DNA of 64,000 nucleotides. Origin: an uncultured Paracoccaceae bacterium (lineage in GTDB: Bacteria; Pseudomonadota; Alphaproteobacteria; Rhodobacterales; Rhodobacteraceae). Positions 8,878 through 18,728 of the stretch are shown here, in pieces. The stretch lies in assembly GCA_951812305.1 (NCBI GenBank), contig CATOSB010000007.1, positions 25,461 to 89,460 of the forward strand, in the 5' to 3' direction. The notes under the pieces were generated by a model. The model did no database searches and was not told the origin of the DNA. It saw only the letters and a program-made list of their open reading frames with translations. Each line of letters begins with the position of its first letter. Position 1 is the stretch's first letter. The position numbers and the translations under genes were made by a program.

Positions 8878-9521
8878 TTTGGTATCTCCAGATGTTTGAC
8901 TGACCACCACGTGAGTGTGGTGGCATGGCCGAATGTCTGGTTTCCGAATCTGCCCGGGTCAGGGACGGCGCAGCCGCCGGCCTGCCGGGCGCAAAAGTTT
9001 TCCACGCGCAGCACCCGATACATGCGCACGCTCACATACGGGACCGCCCCGCGCCATAGGCCCCGCCCTCGCCGAAAAGTTTTGTGATCCTTGACGCGGG
9101 CTGATTTGGGGGCCATCCGGAGGATATGCTTCCACGCTCATGTGTGTGTGTTTTGACGGTAGGTTTGCCCGACCCGAGCAGGCAAACGGCGTGACCGGAC
9201 GCGGAAGACGGATGGAGCGGCGGGATCGTTTTGCCTCGCAAAACAGACCAGAGCGCAATCCGGCGGAGCGGCCGGGGAGCGCAGTGCTCGCGAGGCGGGC
9301 AAACCGGGATGCTGGCGCTACGCCGCGGTGAGGCCGAATGGCCGAATGCGCGACGGACCGCAGGGCCGTTCTCACCTGCGACACGCGAAGCCGAGCAAGG
9401 GAGGCCGGAAGGCAAAGTCTCAGGTCGATGGTCGAGTGCACAAAACCGACACACTCCGCGTGCAAACCGCGCAAATTGTCTGGTCTGTTAAAGGGTTCGG
9501 ATGTAGAAAAGACCCTATCAA
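8878..9521. other. Gene-free stretch with hairpins upstream of the DUF2493 gene
   Basis: No frame with convincing composition was found on either strand. Three short perfect hairpins are present: CCACCAC arms at 8904-8923 in the DUF2493 leader, GTTTGCC arms at 9163-9187, and GTTTTGC arms with a 3-base loop at 9228-9244. It probably holds the divergent promoters of the DUF2493 gene and of ietA, the latter now separated by the IS982 copy. Confidence 0.5.
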
Positions 9522-9559
9522 ACCCCGATACTGGATAAGACGTTGGCGTCACCAGTGCA

Positions 9560-10000
9560 CTACTCGACAGAATTTTTTCGTAGTTTTTTGATTCGTTTTT
9601 TACGATACTCGTTGACCCTTTTTCGCAGAGGGTTGCGATGAGGGATTTCCACCATTGTTATGGAAATGATCCTCGGTTCTCTCAAAGCCTCATTTGGCTC
9701 CAGTTCAACGGCAATTCCGCCAAACTCTCCAAGAAATAGAACATTTGAAACGGTTTCGTGATCCGCTTTGAATGTATCAGGGTCATTTTTCCGTACGTGT
9801 TTCGGGATGATCACCTGAAAGGGAGTGGCGGCCATCAGATCGAGCACAAGTGTCATGGTTCTTTTAGGGAGCGCAGCCAGTTCATTGAGCTTATCCGTGA
9901 GGGCGTAGAAACGGTTGGGGTCCTCTTCCATCATGTCGAACATGAGGTCCCGGATCTTCTCATAAGCGAGATCTTCGTTGATTGGGAAGTTGTTCTCCAT
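9560..10000 (-). CDS. IS982-borne passenger protein, unknown function (146 aa)
   Basis: Starts at the ATG at 10000 (MENNFPINEDLAYEKIRDLM) and ends 20 bp inside the element's tip with a very basic tail (YRKKRIKKLRKN). The middle is acidic and hydrophobic (DLMAATPFQVIIPKHVRK, FLGEFGGIAVELEPNEA). Both IS982 copies keep it with the same 441-bp length. It is divergent from the transposase gene, and the region between them may hold promoters for both. I do not recognise a domain. A DNA-binding or target-choice accessory is possible from the basic tail, but this is inference. Confidence 0.72.
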   Translation of the reverse strand: MENNFPINEDLAYEKIRDLMFDMMEEDPNRFYALTDKLNELAALPKRTMTLVLDLMAATPFQVIIPKHVRKNDPDTFKADHETVSNVLFLGEFGGIAVELEPNEALREPRIISITMVEIPHRNPLRKRVNEYRKKRIKKLRKNSVE

Positions 10001-10128
10001 GGCGCGCACCTTTTGCCCCGTGTTGACCAGCCTGAATGCCCCCGTGATTAGTATGGGGTGAGAGGGGTTTCCAGGTACGTTGCCCCATGATTCAAGGTTC
10101 AAAAGCGACACAATATGGACCGCCACTC

Positions 10129-11022
10129 ATGTCGATCACTAACACCGCACTTTTTGTCTGTCTCGATGATTTTGCAAAAACCTACGAGGACTGGGAGCGC
10201 CACCGGTTGATCCCCTCGGGTCGTCAGAGGCTTCGCGCCGGCAAGCTGACCCTGGGGGAGAGCCTGTTCATCATGGTCTTGTTTCACTTGTCGCCGTTCA
10301 AGGACTTCAAACATTATTGGATTTATGGCGTTGAGCAGAAATACCGTGACTGCTTTGGCAACCTCCCGAGCTATGGTCGGTTTGTCAGCCTCATGCCAAG
10401 ATTAATGGTGCCGTTTTGCATACTGCTGCACTGCTTCAGCGGTGAAAAAACCGGCGTCTATTTTGCCGACAGCACTAAGCTCGCGGTCTGCCACAATGCC
10501 CGCATTAATCGAAACAAGGTCTTCAAGGGGCTGGCAAAGCGCGGTCGCAGCACAATGGGCTGGTTCTTTGGCTTCAAACTGCATCTAATCATCAACAACA
10601 AGGGGGAGATCATGGCCGTCAAAATCACGGCAGGTAATGTCGATGATCGAAAGCCGTTTGAAGCCATGATCGCGGGCCTCGAAGGCAAAATATTTGCTGA
10701 TAAGGGCTATATCTCCAAATCCCTCTTCCAACGGCTCTGGCAGCGTGGCCTCCACCTCGTCACCGGCATTCGCCGCAACATGAAAAACTATCTCCTGCCA
10801 ATCCTGAACAAAATCCTGTTGCGAAGGCGGTTCATCATCGAAACTCTGTTCGATAAGTTGAAAACCAGCATGGGACTGGAACACACTCGACACAGATCGC
10901 CTGCCAACGCATTCGTACACCTCATCTCGTGTGTCGCAGCCTATATGCTCGGGAAAACCAAAGTTAAAATGGGACCCATAACCGTGCCGGAAACAATCAG
11001 GCAGGTCGAATACCAGATATAG
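10129..11022 (+). CDS. IS982-family transposase
   Basis: 297 aa from the ATG at 10129 ([16 protein letters not shown]); an ATG 14 codons upstream is an alternative. DDE-type landmarks are [57 protein letters not shown] and the C-terminal [20 protein letters not shown], all typical of IS982. It is intact and nearly identical to the second copy, so it is probably recently active. Confidence 0.92.
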   Translation: MSITNTALFVCLDDFAKTYEDWERHRLIPSGRQRLRAGKLTLGESLFIMVLFHLSPFKDFKHYWIYGVEQKYRDCFGNLPSYGRFVSLMPRLMVPFCILLHCFSGEKTGVYFADSTKLAVCHNARINRNKVFKGLAKRGRSTMGWFFGFKLHLIINNKGEIMAVKITAGNVDDRKPFEAMIAGLEGKIFADKGYISKSLFQRLWQRGLHLVTGIRRNMKNYLLPILNKILLRRRFIIETLFDKLKTSMGLEHTRHRSPANAFVHLISCVAAYMLGKTKVKMGPITVPETIRQVEYQI

Positions 11023-11084
11023 CGCTTATCCAGAACTCAGGTTATCAACGCTGAAAATGATCAATCAGAAAGAGCAGTTCGACC

Positions 11085-12167
11085 TTGGCTTCCGCCCAAC
11101 AACTCATCGGTCTCGTTAAGAGCCACGCAGAAGGGGACGCTGATCGTTTTTTCGATCTGGCGATGCAACTCTCTGCAGCCGAAGAACAGAAGGGGCACAC
11201 CCGGCTGGCCGAACAGTTGCGGCAATGGGCCGAAGCGGGACAAAAACCGCCGGCGAAGCGTACTCCTGCCGTCACCCCAATGGCGACACCTCGCGGCGAT
11301 CTAGCGGAGTTTCTTGCCGCGAGCTATCCGACCGAGCGGCTCGTCGATGTAATCTTGCCGGACAGGATCGAGAGCGAACTTGCCCATCTCGTTGTCGAGA
11401 CACGCATGCGCGAGAAGCTCGAAGAAAAGGGGCTAAAGCCACGGCGGCGCGTTCTTCTCTCCGGCCCTCCCGGGACCGGCAAGACCCTGAGTGCATCAGC
11501 GCTTGCCGGGGAGCTGCAATACCCCCTCTTTTCGGTCATGCTCCACGGGCTGATCACGAAGTTCATGGGTGAAACAGCACAGAAGCTGAAAATGGTCTTC
11601 GATGCGATCAAGACCACTCGCGGTGTTTATCTTTTCGATGAGATTGACGCTCTAGCGGCAGCCCGGGGTGGCGAGAATGATGTCGGCGAAGCCCGGCGGG
11701 TCCTGAACTCATTCTTGCAATTCCTCGATGAGGACACAGGACCTTCGATCGTCATCGCCACTACGAACCTACCAGGAATTCTCGACCGAGCTGTACTGCG
11801 CCGCTTCGATCTCGTGTTGCCATATGTGATGCCCGACGGCCCCGCGATCCGGCAGGCGCTCGAACGCCGTCTGATCGGTTTCTCGCTCGCTCGCATGGGA
11901 TGGAAGCAGGTGACGGATGTCGCCGAAGGCCTCTCGACGGCCGATGTCGTGGCGGCGGCGGAAGATGCCGCCCGACGTGCTGTGCTGAAAGATACCGACA
12001 AGATTGCGACACAGGATTTGCTTGATGCCCTCGAACGCCGACGGTCGCTCCAAGAATTAGGGACGGACGACAATGGCACGAGATCTTCGACACTTCCACC
12101 TTCGCAATCTCGGACAACCTCGCCCATTCCAAGCAAAGGGCGGGGGCGGGTCCAAAAGACCAAGTGA
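11085..12167 (+). CDS. ietA: IetA-type AAA+ ATPase (partner/antitoxin of an IetS subtilase)
   Basis: 360 aa. The N-terminal helical segment (SAQQLIGLVKSHAEGD) is followed by an AAA+ module: Walker A GPPGTGKT near residue 127, Walker B VYLFDEIDAL near residue 183, sensor region IATTNLPGILDRAVLRRFD. The adjacent subtilase matches the IetA/IetS pair, described as a toxin-antitoxin system stabilising an Agrobacterium Ti plasmid and later listed among anti-phage systems. The start is taken as the TTG at 11085 with a weak AGAG upstream. The IS982 copy sits 42 bp ahead and may have cut off the native promoter. Its last 95 bases overlap ietS in another frame. Confidence 0.85.
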   Translation: MASAQQLIGLVKSHAEGDADRFFDLAMQLSAAEEQKGHTRLAEQLRQWAEAGQKPPAKRTPAVTPMATPRGDLAEFLAASYPTERLVDVILPDRIESELAHLVVETRMREKLEEKGLKPRRRVLLSGPPGTGKTLSASALAGELQYPLFSVMLHGLITKFMGETAQKLKMVFDAIKTTRGVYLFDEIDALAAARGGENDVGEARRVLNSFLQFLDEDTGPSIVIATTNLPGILDRAVLRRFDLVLPYVMPDGPAIRQALERRLIGFSLARMGWKQVTDVAEGLSTADVVAAAEDAARRAVLKDTDKIATQDLLDALERRRSLQELGTDDNGTRSSTLPPSQSRTTSPIPSKGRGRVQKTK

Positions 12168-13605
12168 TGTCCCCAATCGCGCCGCGCACGCTCAAGCGCT
12201 GCTTCAGGCTATTGATGCGCTGCCGGATATTCCGGCCACTGACCTTCCCGGCGTTTATCTGGAAGTCAGCTCCCGTGTCGACGAGCGCCTGAAAAGGGAC
12301 AGCCTAGACGCCAGTGGCCTGACGCTCCTTCGCGTCGCCGAGACGCCTGATCCGGGTGTTGCTCAAGAGCGGGCAACGGTCTTTGCGACTGCCAAAGGTA
12401 TCGAAAAGCTGCGCAAGAAAGTTGAGCAGTTCCGAACGGAGGATACACCCGATCGAGAGAAGGATGGTGAGGTCGTTCCCGGTCGCCCAAGAAACGCGGA
12501 CCTAGTCCAGAGCGTGGCGGCAGTTACCGAAGCTGGCCTTCGTGCCCTCTGGCGCAGCCCGCCAGACAAATTTCCAGCGGCGGATCTTGCGACTGTCTGG
12601 GAAGTTTGGCTCGAGCCGGAGATGACTGAAGCCTTCGTGGCTGCGGCGCCCAACTATGGCGTGGCTGTGGGTGCGGATCGGTTGGAGTTTCCCGAAGATA
12701 CCATCCTGGTCGTGCAAGCCGATCGCAATCAGCTCGCCCAGGCCGTCCGCCGACTTGGCGGCGTTCGCGCCCTTGCTGCTCCAACCATCACCGCAGATTT
12801 CTTTGACGGCCTGCCGGTGGACGAACAGGCACAGTGGGTCGATGAGCTTACGGGCCGGACGACATATAGCGACAATCCCGATCCTGGTTACGTTACGCTT
12901 ATGGATACCGGCGTCAGTCGGGCTCATCCTCTCCTTCAGCCTGCGCTGAGCGCTCAGGATCGGCATGCCGCCAACCCGGCTTGGGGACTGGAGGATGTGA
13001 AAGGCCACGGCACAGAAATGGGTGGTCTCGCGCTCGTCGGAGATCTGGCGCCAAAACTGCATCAGGCGAACCCAGTTTCTGTCGCGAACCGTCTGGAATC
13101 CGTGAAGCTCTTGCCTGATGCCGGGATAAACCCGCATCATCTCCTCGGCGCGGTGACCAGGCAAGCGATCAACGTGGTCGAACAGGTCGGCCCCCGGCGC
13201 CGTACTTTCACAATGACAACGACGACGGGTGAGGACACCCCGCATGACGGGGCCCCGACCTCGTGGTCGACGGAGCTCGATCAACTTGCCGCCGGTGTTT
13301 CAGGTGAGGTGAAACAGCAGCGCCTGGTGCTTGTCTCGGCCGGGAACACCGACAACTTCACTTTCGGTGCCGGAAACTACCTCGACCGATGCGATCACGA
13401 AGACAACGAGATCGAGTCGCCGGCGCAGGCTTGGAACGCGCTGTCTGTCGGTGCCTTTACCGAGAAGACCGTGCTACCCGTCGGCGAACCAGCCCAAGCG
13501 CTTGCACCATTCGGGGATCTATCGCCTGCGTCGCGAACGGCATCCTGGTCGTCCCATTGGCCCAACAAGCCGGACATTGTCCTCGAGGGTGGAAACTGGG
13601 CATTA

Positions 13606-14774
13606 TACCAAGGGTGCTTCAAAATGACTCAGCTATGGATTTTGGGTACCGCCTGAGGTGCTGAGGTGATTCAAGATTGGCAAAGGAGACCACCGATGCC
13701 AGCCAGGATACCGATGCGAGCCGATTTTACCGCCAATGATCTGCGCAAGCTTGCCGCAGAGAGTTCTGATGCCCGGCAGAGCCGACGGCTTTTGTCGCTT
13801 GCCGCTATCGCCGATGGCATGTCGCGTGGGGCTGCGGCCCGCATTGGCGGGATGGACCGGCAAACGCTCAGGGACTGGGTGCTCCGTTTCAACGCTGATG
13901 GTCCAGCGGGGCTGCTGGATCGGCAGCGAGGAGGCTCGCGATCCCGCCTTGACAATGCGCAACTGGATGAACTGGCGGCTCTTGTCGAGACCGGTCCTGA
14001 TCCTGAAAAGGACGGTGTCGTCCGCTGGCGGCGGGTCGATTTGAAGAATGTGATCAAGGCGCGTTTTGGCGTCGACTATCACGAGCGCCATGTGGGGCAG
14101 ATTCTGCACAATCTGGGCTTTTCCCACATCAGCGCACGCCCTCAGCACCCGGGGCAGGACGTGCAGGTCATTGAGGATTTCAAAAAAACTTCGGCGACAA
14201 TCTGAAGGAGACGCTTCAGGGGGTGCCGCCGGACAAACCCGTCGAAATCTGGTTCCAGGACGAGATGCGTCTCGGTCAGAAGAACACCCGCGTCCGCCAG
14301 TGGGCACGCAAGGGCACACGGCCCCGCCAGCCCGCCGATCAGCGTTACCAAAATGCGTATCTTTTTGGCGCCATCTGCCCCGAACGCGGCACCGGCGCGG
14401 CGATCATGATGCCAGCAGCCGACACCTATGCGATGCAGCGCCACCTGGAAGAAATCAGCAAAATTGTCTCCGATGGCGCCCACGCCGTCATCCTCATGGA
14501 CCAAGCCGGCTGGCACACGACATCCGCTCTGGAAATCCCGCAAAACCTGTCGCTCATGTTTCTGCCGCCCAAATCACCAGAGCTGAATCCAACCGAAAAC
14601 ATTTGGCAATATCTCCGCCAGACATGGCTCGCAAACCGGACGTTCGACACATATGACGCGATTCTCGACGCGGGGTGCGAGGCCTGGAACAACCTCATCG
14701 CAAGACCGCAAACCATCACATCCATCGCAAGCCGCAACTGGGCGAAAGTCGGTCAGATTGAATAACCCTTGGTA
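13606..14774 (+). mobile_element. IS630-family element type A, copy 1 (in ietS)
   Basis: 1169 bp with ends TACCAAGGG / CCCTTGGTA. It is flanked by TTA at 13603-13605 and 14775-14777, a TA-containing target duplication. Same length and practically the same sequence as the copies at 22238 and 34093. Confidence 0.92.
13696..14765 (+). CDS. IS630-family transposase, two frames joined by -1 frameshifting
   Basis: The first frame starts at the ATG at 13696 after AAAGGAG and encodes HTH domains (MSRGAAARIGGMDRQTLRDW, GVDYHERHVGQILHNLGF). It stops at 14205. The DDE domain (VEIWFQDEMRLGQ, VILMDQAGWHTT, FLPPKSPELNPTENIWQYL) is in the -1 frame and ends at 14765. The frames meet at an A7 run at 14182-14188 (codons TTC AAA AAA ACT), a classical bacterial slippery site. 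All three copies share this arrangement, so it is a property of the element rather than decay. Confidence 0.88.
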
Positions 14775-14874
14775 TTAAGCGCCATGCCACCGCCGATGCG
14801 GCATGGATGGCTGTCTCTCCTTTCGACGCACCACAATTATCCGGTGCGGTCCTTCACATTCACCTTCGACACTA

Positions 14875-16111
14875 GTCCCTTGATTCATCCGATTTGCGGG
14901 TAAAGGTGAGCAAGTTTGATGCGTGCGTCTTTAGTTGAGAATCGCCATGTCACCTTTGCGGATGCGGTGTTTCGCTCGGTTTCCCATGCCTTTGCTTCAT
15001 TGGCCAAGGTGTTGCGATCAGGAATGCGGCGGTCGAGACATTGACGCGCAAGTGTGCTGAGTTCACATTCTGCGATGTTGAGCCAGGAGCCGTGTTTGGG
15101 CGTGAAGTGCCACTCAAACCGTTCGACAATGCGACGGGCTTCATCAGGTGGAAAGGCCTTGTATAACGACGCCGGGTTGTGGGTGTTGAGATTGTCCTGA
15201 ACCAGTGTAATCCGGTCAGCCTTGGGGAAGTGGGTGTCGGCGAGGTCCTTGAGAATGTGGGCAAAATCGATGGCGGTTCGGCGGTCTCGAACGGCAACAT
15301 GGCGCCAGCCTTCAAGCGGGGCAAACAACATGAACAGGCTGGCCACACCCGCGCGCTCGTATTCATAGTCGAAACGGGCTTCGCGCCCCGGCCGGATTGG
15401 GATCGGCGTACGGGTCTCAAAGGTCAGCTGCTTGCTGGTCTCGTCAAGGCAAACCAGCGGGCGGGCCGGATCATAGGGGCGCGTGTAGACTTCCAGCACA
15501 TCTTCCATCGCAGCAACAAAACCTGCATTGGCTTTCGGAGGGATCACCCAATAGCGGCTCTTGTGCGGTTTGAGCGCGTTTTTTTGAGCACCCGATGGAT
15601 CGTGCTGTCGCTGGCTGCTTCAACGATGCCCAATTCGACCACGCGCGTTTCCAGAAGACGCAAAGACCAGCGCGCGTGACCCTCCGGTGGTTCCGAACAG
15701 GCCAACGCAATGAGCTTCGCCTCAGCGGTTCCATCAAAGATTGCTGGCGTGGACGGGGTCTTCTGCTTTTTGCGACCCAGAGCCGCCTCAAGGCCTTCTT
15801 CCACAACCTGGCGGCGGGTACGGAATACTGTGGAAACACTGGTCTCCAAAGCTTCTGCAATCCGCTCGTCATCCCAGCCGCCACTGTCTGAAGATACATC
15901 TGCCTTGAGCAATATCCGCGCCTTGAGCAGTCGATACGCCGCCTGCCGACCCGTGCGGATCATATCCTCAAGCTGCAACCGCTCACCAGCATTCAGTCGA
16001 ACAACATACTTCACAGCACGACCACATTTTGACATCTCAATACCCTCCCAAAATCTATAGCAGAGTGATTCAGAAAAATATCACAACGTCAAATCATGCG
16101 AAGCGAGGGAC
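14875..16111 (-). mobile_element. IS630-family element type B (in the Ser motif of ietS)
   Basis: 1237 bp. The ends begin GTCCCTTGATTC and GTCCCTCGCTTC, with 16 of 22 terminal bases matching. It is flanked by the TA dinucleotide at 14873-14874 and 16112-16113, the standard IS630 target. Only one copy is in this window. Confidence 0.9.
14885..16035 (-). CDS. IS630-family transposase (type B), -1 frameshift at an A7 run
   Basis: The first frame begins at the ATG at 16035 (MSKCGRAVKYVVRLNAGERL) and carries the HTH part (WDDERIAEALETSVSTVFRTR). It runs to 15544. The DDE part (VCLDETSKQLTFETR, ITLVQDNLNTHNPASLYK, FEWHFTPKHGSWLNIAE) is in the -1 frame and ends at 14885. The switch is at the A7 run on the minus strand at 15579-15585, where the -1 reading gives KNALKPHKSRYWVIPPKANAG. 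Catalytic Asp/Asp/Glu positions are all present. Confidence 0.86.
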
Positions 16112-16953
16112 TAGCGCTGCGACGGCTCTTGCAGCCAAGGATGTGACCGAGCTCTGGTCGGACTACCCGACGCTTTGGCCCGAAACGGTTCGCGGGCTTT
16201 ACGTGTCTTCAGCACGATGGTCACAGCAGATGCGAGCACATCTACCTGCCCAAGCGAACAAGGGGCACTACACGCCGCTCTTCCAGCGCTATGGATATGG
16301 CGTTCCCGACATGGCCCGCGCCCGCCGCAGTGCGTCAAATGCGCTAACACTCATCGTAGAAGATACGATCACACCCTATGGGATCTCAGAAAAGACGGGC
16401 GGTGACGTCCACAACGAGTTGAAGCTTTTCCCCCTTCCCTGGCCCGTTGAGGCCCTGCGTGCGCTTGGCAATTCTGATGTGACCTTGCGGGTGACTCTCA
16501 GCAGCTTCGTCGCCCCGAACCCATCAGAAGCTTCTCGTGGCGTTCGGTATCGCTACGCCTCTCACAATCTGCGGTTCCAACTCAATCGTGCTGACGAGAA
16601 TGAAGCGCAATTTCTAGCGCGGATCAGCCAAGCGGCCGAAAAACCGGATGGCCCCGGAAGTGAAGAGGATGATCTTTGGGAATACGGAAGCAATCGGCGT
16701 CATGTCGGATCGCTGCACATCGATCAACTGACATGCAGGGCATCAGATCTCGCAAGGCGAAACTTGTTGGCCGTTCACCCAGTCACCGGATGGTGGAAAT
16801 CCAAAAAGCTTCTCGCTGAAGGTTTGCCTTCTGTGCGCTATGCATTGATCGTGGAAATCGATGCGGAAGAGTTGGACACCGAACTTTATGCCGAGGTTCA
16901 AGTAGCTGTCGAAGCCCTAATTGCCGCTCAAGCGGTTGTGCAAGTTTGACTCT

Positions 16954-16981
16954 ATTGGAGACGCTGTGCAGCGCTTCCAAT
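16954..16981 (+). terminator. Stem-loop just after ietS
   Basis: 13-bp arms with 11 matches (ATTGGAGACGCTG / CAGCGCTTCCAAT) and a 2-base loop, 4 bases past the ietS stop. There is no T-tract, so it may act as an mRNA end-stabiliser or a factor-assisted terminator. Confidence 0.45.
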
Positions 16982-17053
16982 CTAGACAACGCATCTACAT
17001 CGGACCGCCCCATGCAATCGCCATTCGATCACTCGACTGAATCAAACATTGCA

Positions 17054-17085
17054 AAAGGGGAACCGTGATCCCACGGCTCCCCTTT
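17054..17085 (-). terminator. Strong hairpin between convergent ietS and DUF736 genes
   Basis: 14-bp arms with one mismatch pair (AAAGGGGAACCGTG / CACGGCTCCCCTTT) around a 4-base loop. On the minus strand it is followed by TTTTGC, 31 bases past the DUF736 stop. It could serve both convergent genes. Confidence 0.65.
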
Positions 17086-17115
17086 CGGTTCAGATCGTCT
17101 CACCTTGCGCGCTGA

Positions 17116-17844
17116 TCAGGCAACCAGCGACAGCCCCGCGCCCGCGTCCTGCGGCTGCTCACCGCTGTCGATGAACGGGATGATCGAGAAGGTCTGCCCG
17201 CCGCGCTGTTCTTCGTTCTGCACGGCGTTGACGCGCAGGTCACCATCGGGCGTGTTGATCAGCAGCGACAGGTAGTCATTGCCCGTGCGGCTGCTTTTCG
17301 CCATCCACGCCGAGCCGACGCGGATCGGTGTGCCCCGGGGCGAGCTGACCTCGATGCGGTAATCGGGGTGGGTCTCTTCGGATTTGTAGCTGTTCTCGAT
17401 CAGCATGAACTCCAGATCGAACATCATGTTCGCGATGTAGCCGGTGTAGGCGTTGTCGGCGTCCGTGGCGGTGAGTTCGCCCGAGATCGAGCCGGATTTC
17501 ATCAGGCCGTACGAGACCAGTGGGATGATCTCGAACGCGCCGCTCTGGGCGGCGCGCGCCTCTTTCGTCTGCACCGCGTTGACCCGGAACGGGCCGAGGC
17601 CGACATCGATCTGCATCGAGATGTAGGGGTTGCCGCTTGTATTGCCGGTCTCGTTCCATGCGGTTCCAATGCGCACCTTGCGGCCAGACTTGTTGACCGC
17701 GGTCACGTCGTAATCCGGGCTGCGCTCGGACATCTTCGGGCGGGTCTCGAGCTGGATGGCGATATCGAAACGCGTCGAATGGATCATGCCGGTGTATTCG
17801 GCGGCTGCGGTCTCGGCATTGCGGGTGAGGGTTCCTGCGAACAT
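17116..17844 (-). CDS. DUF736-domain protein with duplicated module
   Basis: 242 aa from the ATG at 17844, preceded by AAAGGAA. The two halves repeat the same pattern: GMIHSTRFDIAIQLETRP ... GRKVRIGTAWNETGNTSGNPYISMQ and GYIANMMFDLEFMLIEN ... GTPIRVGSAWMAKSSRTGNDYLSL. It therefore looks like an internal duplication of a DUF736-like unit. DUF736 proteins are common, uncharacterised cargo of alphaproteobacterial plasmids. The IS66 copy begins 44 bp upstream of the start and may have displaced its promoter. Confidence 0.85.
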   Translation of the reverse strand: MFAGTLTRNAETAAAEYTGMIHSTRFDIAIQLETRPKMSERSPDYDVTAVNKSGRKVRIGTAWNETGNTSGNPYISMQIDVGLGPFRVNAVQTKEARAAQSGAFEIIPLVSYGLMKSGSISGELTATDADNAYTGYIANMMFDLEFMLIENSYKSEETHPDYRIEVSSPRGTPIRVGSAWMAKSSRTGNDYLSLLINTPDGDLRVNAVQNEEQRGGQTFSIIPFIDSGEQPQDAGAGLSLVA

Positions 17845-17966
17845 GGGATGGTTCCTTTTGGATTGGCCGGTGCCTGACGTTCTTGCGTAAGCGATGCGAG
17901 CGCCCCATGGTATCGCGCGCGCGTCTGATGTGAGATTCTGGCCTCCAATGATCTGGAGGTAATTTG

Positions 17967-18323
17967 ATGTTGGATGATGGGGCGGAGGTTTCGCGTCGCA
18001 GGCCTGTACTACGGACGGCGGCGGAGCGTGCGGCGATTGTGGCGGAGACGTATGCGCCAGGCGCGACGGTTGCGGGTGTGGCTCGCAAACACGGTATGTC
18101 GGCGACGCGGTTATCGACATGGCGCACGACGGCCCGGCGCAAGGTCGCGCGTGACGAGGGTCAGACGTCTGGTTTTGCAGAGGTCGCAGTGCTTGCGACA
18201 CCACCGCCTTCGCCCTTTGACGGTATTGAGATCATCGCGGGATCTGTCTCTATCCGGTTGCCCAAAAGCACGGCATCAAAACGGATCGCGAATGTTGCGC
18301 GGCACCTGGCGCGACAGGGATGA
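17967..18323 (+). CDS. tnpA: IS66 accessory protein TnpA
   Basis: 118 aa from the ATG at 17967 (MLDDGAEVSRRRPVLRTAAE). HTH region VAGVARKHGMSATRLSTWR, typical of the small DNA-binding first protein of IS66 elements. Its stop overlaps the tnpB start by 4 bases (ATGA), indicating coupled translation. Confidence 0.88.
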   Translation: MLDDGAEVSRRRPVLRTAAERAAIVAETYAPGATVAGVARKHGMSATRLSTWRTTARRKVARDEGQTSGFAEVAVLATPPPSPFDGIEIIAGSVSIRLPKSTASKRIANVARHLARQG

Positions 18324-18673
18324 TTGTTCCGTCTCAATCGGTGCGGGTTGTGATTGCGACCAGGCCGGTGGATTTCAGGAAGGGCCATGACGGGCTGGCG
18401 GCGGTTGCTGAACGCGATCCGGGCCTTGATCCGCACTCGGGCGTAATCATCGTGTTCCGCGCCAAACGTGGAGACCGCATCAAGGTTCTGCTTTGGGATG
18501 GGTCCGGTCTGGTGATGACGTACAAGCGGCTGGAACAGGGCAAGTTCGCCTGGCCCAGGGTCCATGATGGCGTGATGCGGCTGTCCAAGGCGCAATTTGA
18601 GACTCTGTTTGAGGGTCTGGACTGGCGACGGGTGACGGCGCGGCGGACACGTCGACCGGGTGCGGCAGAGTGA
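18320..18673 (+). CDS. tnpB: IS66 accessory protein TnpB
   Basis: 117 aa. It has the hallmark TnpB segments RPVDFRKGHDGLAA, VFRAKRGDRIKVLLWDGSGL and KRLEQGKFAWPRV. Required with TnpA for transposition in IS66 elements. Confidence 0.92.
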   Translation: MIVPSQSVRVVIATRPVDFRKGHDGLAAVAERDPGLDPHSGVIIVFRAKRGDRIKVLLWDGSGLVMTYKRLEQGKFAWPRVHDGVMRLSKAQFETLFEGLDWRRVTARRTRRPGAAE

Positions 18674-18728
18674 CTCTCAGCCTTATGTACAGGGTGTAAA
18701 TCGTGGCCTGATCTGCTAAGAACACGCC

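Larger units (their letters stand above)
9522..11042 (+). mobile_element. IS982-family element copy 1, carrying a passenger gene
   Basis: 1521 bp. The ends are ACCCCGATACTGGATAAG and the complement of CTTATCCAGAACTCAGGT, sharing the inner CTGGATAAG. The target duplication is TATCAA at 9516-9521 and 11043-11048. The element is about half a kilobase longer than usual for the family because of a second gene on the opposite strand. It lies 42 bp in front of the ietA start, inside that gene's leader or promoter. Confidence 0.9.
12073..16949 (+). pseudogene. ietS: IetS-type S8 (subtilisin-like) serine protease, interrupted by two IS630 elements
   Basis: Exons-like pieces 12073-13605, 14778-14874 and 16114-16949 join into an exact 821-aa frame. 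The catalytic triad is recognisable: Asp in VTLMDTGVSRAHP, His in VKGHGTEMGGLA, and Ser in FDTSAATALAA. The second insertion falls inside the Ser motif (between TS and AAT) and the first lies 35 residues ahead of it, so the surviving N-terminal product lacks the nucleophile. In the described system IetS is the toxic or effector protease and IetA restrains it. Both insertions destroy the effector and spare the ATPase, as expected if loss of the toxin is tolerated. Confidence 0.9.

Noticed and set aside
8959..9552. 197-aa minus-strand frame upstream of the DUF2493 gene
   Set aside because: Arg/Pro/Ala-rich low-information composition, runs into the IS982 tip, no motif; treated as non-coding.
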